Shown here piece after piece: positions 62,432 to 64,000 of a stretch of DNA of 64,000 nt (the stretch's first letter is position 1; the number at the start of each line of letters is the position of its first letter). Below the pieces are notes generated by a model. The model searched no databases, was not told the origin of the DNA, and worked only from the letters and a program-made list of their open reading frames with translations. A program made the position numbers and the translations under genes. The stretch comes from Hyphomonadaceae bacterium (lineage in GTDB: Bacteria > Pseudomonadota > Alphaproteobacteria > Caulobacterales > Aquidulcibacteraceae): assembly GCA_021731815.1 (NCBI GenBank), contig JAKFWO010000010.1, forward strand, positions 32,912-96,911. The letters run 5' to 3'.

Positions 62432-64000
62432 GGGTAGAGTAGATCACGGCGACCTGATTTCGCGACGGCAGGCCGATGGCGAAGTCGTTTCCGGATCGGC
62501 CATCGATATTTGCGAGTGTCCTTACGGTCATCAAGCCGACGTCGCTCGCGGTCTCAAACCGGATGACGCGCCCCGATTGTCCAGGCGAATCGAGATTGAA
62601 ACTGCCGAACGCCGATTGGCTGGTCCCGCGGATAACATGGGCGCGACCGCGCATTCCAGCCGCGACGAAATTGCCCTGTGCCCCATCGAATGGTCCGATG
62701 AAGGCCAGCGAGGTGCCGAGCCGTTCTCCAGCCTGAGTCCCTGCTATTCGTGCAATACGAATGTTTTCAACCTGCGATAATCCCCCGACGAAACTGACGC
62801 TATCGAGTACGAATCCTCTTCTGTTGGCGATCGCGCCACCAAAAAAAACATAAATGGCACCCGAGTCCTGGCCACCGGCATCGTCTCCGGGCGCACCGAC
62901 CAGGAGATCGTCCGTGCCGTCGCCGTCGACATCCCCGAATGCCACCGACGCTCCAAAATTGTCGTCAGCCTGAGCTCCGGTAATGTTAATGCTGTTTGAG
63001 GAGAATGACGGGATATTGGAACTGGCAGGGTTTCCGAACGCGATAGTTACTTGCCCCCTGTTCGGGCGCTGGGGGACCACCGAGGATTCTGCCACCCCGA
63101 TAAAATCATCGAAGCGAAAATCATGGTTCGGTTGTCCATCCGCGACTTCCGCAAAATTCATTATGTCGCCCGGCAAAAAGAGCGATCCGTCGAATGAATT
63201 GGCATTGGTGCGGCTGAAGGTGGCCGAAAGCGACTGATTGGACCCGGCAGGTGTCGCGCGGGACGTAACAAGGCTGAAATTGATTGTCTCCGGCGTTGCA
63301 GGTACATCGACGGAAAGTCCCTGTGCTACAAGGTTGGGATTGGCCGGAAGCACATTTCCACTGTTTACCACGCTTTGCGTACCGGCATTGGAGCCGGAAG
63401 AATTGGGGAGCGGGGGAACCAGGAGCGAATCCGCCCCCGGAGACGTGAAACCAAAACTACCACGTCGCAAAAAAGGACCGGTGAAACCTGCCGCCTGAAG
63501 CTGCTCTCTTGGGAAGGGGCCGCGATGATAAACCGCATAGCCCGTGCTGGCACCCGCGGCCTCGCCGGGATCCGCGTTTCCGTCAAATACCGGGCCACTT
63601 TCGTTGGCAAGTCCATTCAGGAAGTATCCGGCTGAACCAAATACACTCGGTGTCGAGACAGACGGTCCGCCCGAGATGAGGTAAACCCGGCCGCTGCCCT
63701 GCCCGTTTTCATCGTTTCCCGGCGAACCAACGACAATGTCGTTTCCGGCGAGCCCGTCGGCGTCCATCACGTCGATGCTGAAGCCGAACAGGGGTGTCGT
63801 CGCACCCCGGTTGGTTGGCCCCGACAGGATACGTCCGGGCGAAGAAGCAACACCGCCGGAACTGCCGAAGAACAGGTGAACTTCGCCCGTGGGGCCGAAA
63901 GGCGCGCCAACGAGAAGATCCACCACGCCATCGCCATTGATGTCAGAAAATTGTCCGCCTGCAAGGCTACGGCCGAATCCCGAGCTTGCAGGGCCCTGAA
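62421..64000 (-). CDS. FG-GAP repeat protein (partial, N-terminal part beyond the window)
   Basis: An exported or surface protein built of FG-GAP (integrin alpha-like) blades, each with a Ca-binding loop such as DINGDGVVDLLVGAP, DVDGDGTDDLLVGAPGDD and NIDGRSGNDFAIGLP. The last visible bases on the minus strand still read FGRSLAGGQFSDINGDG, so the gene runs past the right edge; the ATG-free frame start at 63926 is not real. Such blades form a beta-propeller used for adhesion or protein binding. A central region (SSGSNAGTQSVVNSGN to SLSATFSRTNANS) between blades has no FG-GAP motif and is an insertion. Confidence 0.85.
   Translation of the reverse strand, partial: QGPASSGFGRSLAGGQFSDINGDGVVDLLVGAPFGPTGEVHLFFGSSGGVASSPGRILSGPTNRGATTPLFGFSIDVMDADGLAGNDIVVGSPGNDENGQGSGRVYLISGGPSVSTPSVFGSAGYFLNGLANESGPVFDGNADPGEAAGASTGYAVYHRGPFPREQLQAAGFTGPFLRRGSFGFTSPGADSLLVPPLPNSSGSNAGTQSVVNSGNVLPANPNLVAQGLSVDVPATPETINFSLVTSRATPAGSNQSLSATFSRTNANSFDGSLFLPGDIMNFAEVADGQPNHDFRFDDFIGVAESSVVPQRPNRGQVTIAFGNPASSNIPSFSSNSINITGAQADDNFGASVAFGDVDGDGTDDLLVGAPGDDAGGQDSGAIYVFFGGAIANRRGFVLDSVSFVGGLSQVENIRIARIAGTQAGERLGTSLAFIGPFDGAQGNFVAAGMRGRAHVIRGTSQSAFGSFNLDSPGQSGRVIRFETASDVGLMTVRTLANIDGRSGNDFAIGLPSRNQVAVIYSTPTP

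Overview
The window is a gene-dense, GC-rich stretch of a Gram-negative bacterial chromosome, almost certainly an alphaproteobacterium. The evidence is gene content: a TrcR/DUF1013 cell-cycle regulator, a DUF3576 lipoprotein, a paired cold-shock/DUF192 unit, motA without motB, a hopanoid gene (hpnH), lpxC, and a split glycine decarboxylase behind a tandem glycine riboswitch. I cannot name the genus. There is no transposase, integrase, phage gene or CRISPR array.

Layout. 1-7.5 kb: the end of secG, then tpiA on the minus strand, divergent from a tightly overlapping ppiD-trpE-trpG-trpD-trpC run. 7.6-13 kb: DUF192 and a double cold-shock protein, a dispersed palindromic repeat, tRNA-Glu, a ThiE-like protein divergent from yggS, a secreted protein of unknown function, and moaA. 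13-19 kb: DUF3576 lipoprotein, a membrane histidine kinase, a short transaldolase, a lipoprotein carboxylesterase with a PKD-like domain, and a YHS-domain protein. 19-25 kb: an 852-base gene-poor leader, rho, a TSUP permease and a Tat-type amidase. 24.5-27.5 kb: an OmpR-family regulator divergent from an L,D-transpeptidase, motA, and a conserved unknown. 27.6-33.1 kb: the F1 ATP synthase genes atpH-A-G-D, interrupted between atpA and atpG by an antisense Phd-type antitoxin/PIN toxin pair and lacking atpC. 33-44 kb: folE, cysS, an aldo/keto reductase, a polyprenyl synthase (ispA type), ispH, hpnH, and a fatty acyl-AMP ligase/SDR pair. 43.7-48.7 kb: gcvT-H-PA-PB under a tandem glycine riboswitch. 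48.8-53.5 kb: ExoD, an ABC exporter, NfeD and an SPFH protein. 53.8-62.4 kb: a DUF6249/ECF sigma/putative anti-sigma unit, a PLP basic amino acid decarboxylase, a BI-1 family protein, lpxC, a two-gene secreted or lipoprotein operon, and trcR with a terminator in its leader. The right edge is the C-terminal part of an FG-GAP repeat protein.

How parts join up: ispA, ispH and hpnH link isoprenoid supply to hopanoids. The ligase/SDR pair resembles bacterial ceramide-pathway genes. The histidine kinase, OmpR-type regulator, L,D-transpeptidase, lpxC, NfeD/SPFH and ExoD all concern the envelope.

The most unusual observations are the toxin-antitoxin pair inside the ATP synthase operon; a recurrent pattern of short (10-20 bp) tandem duplications at gene ends and leaders, several of which copy the stop codon; a terminator whose left arm is triplicated; and a hairpin plus canonical terminator a few bases upstream of trcR.
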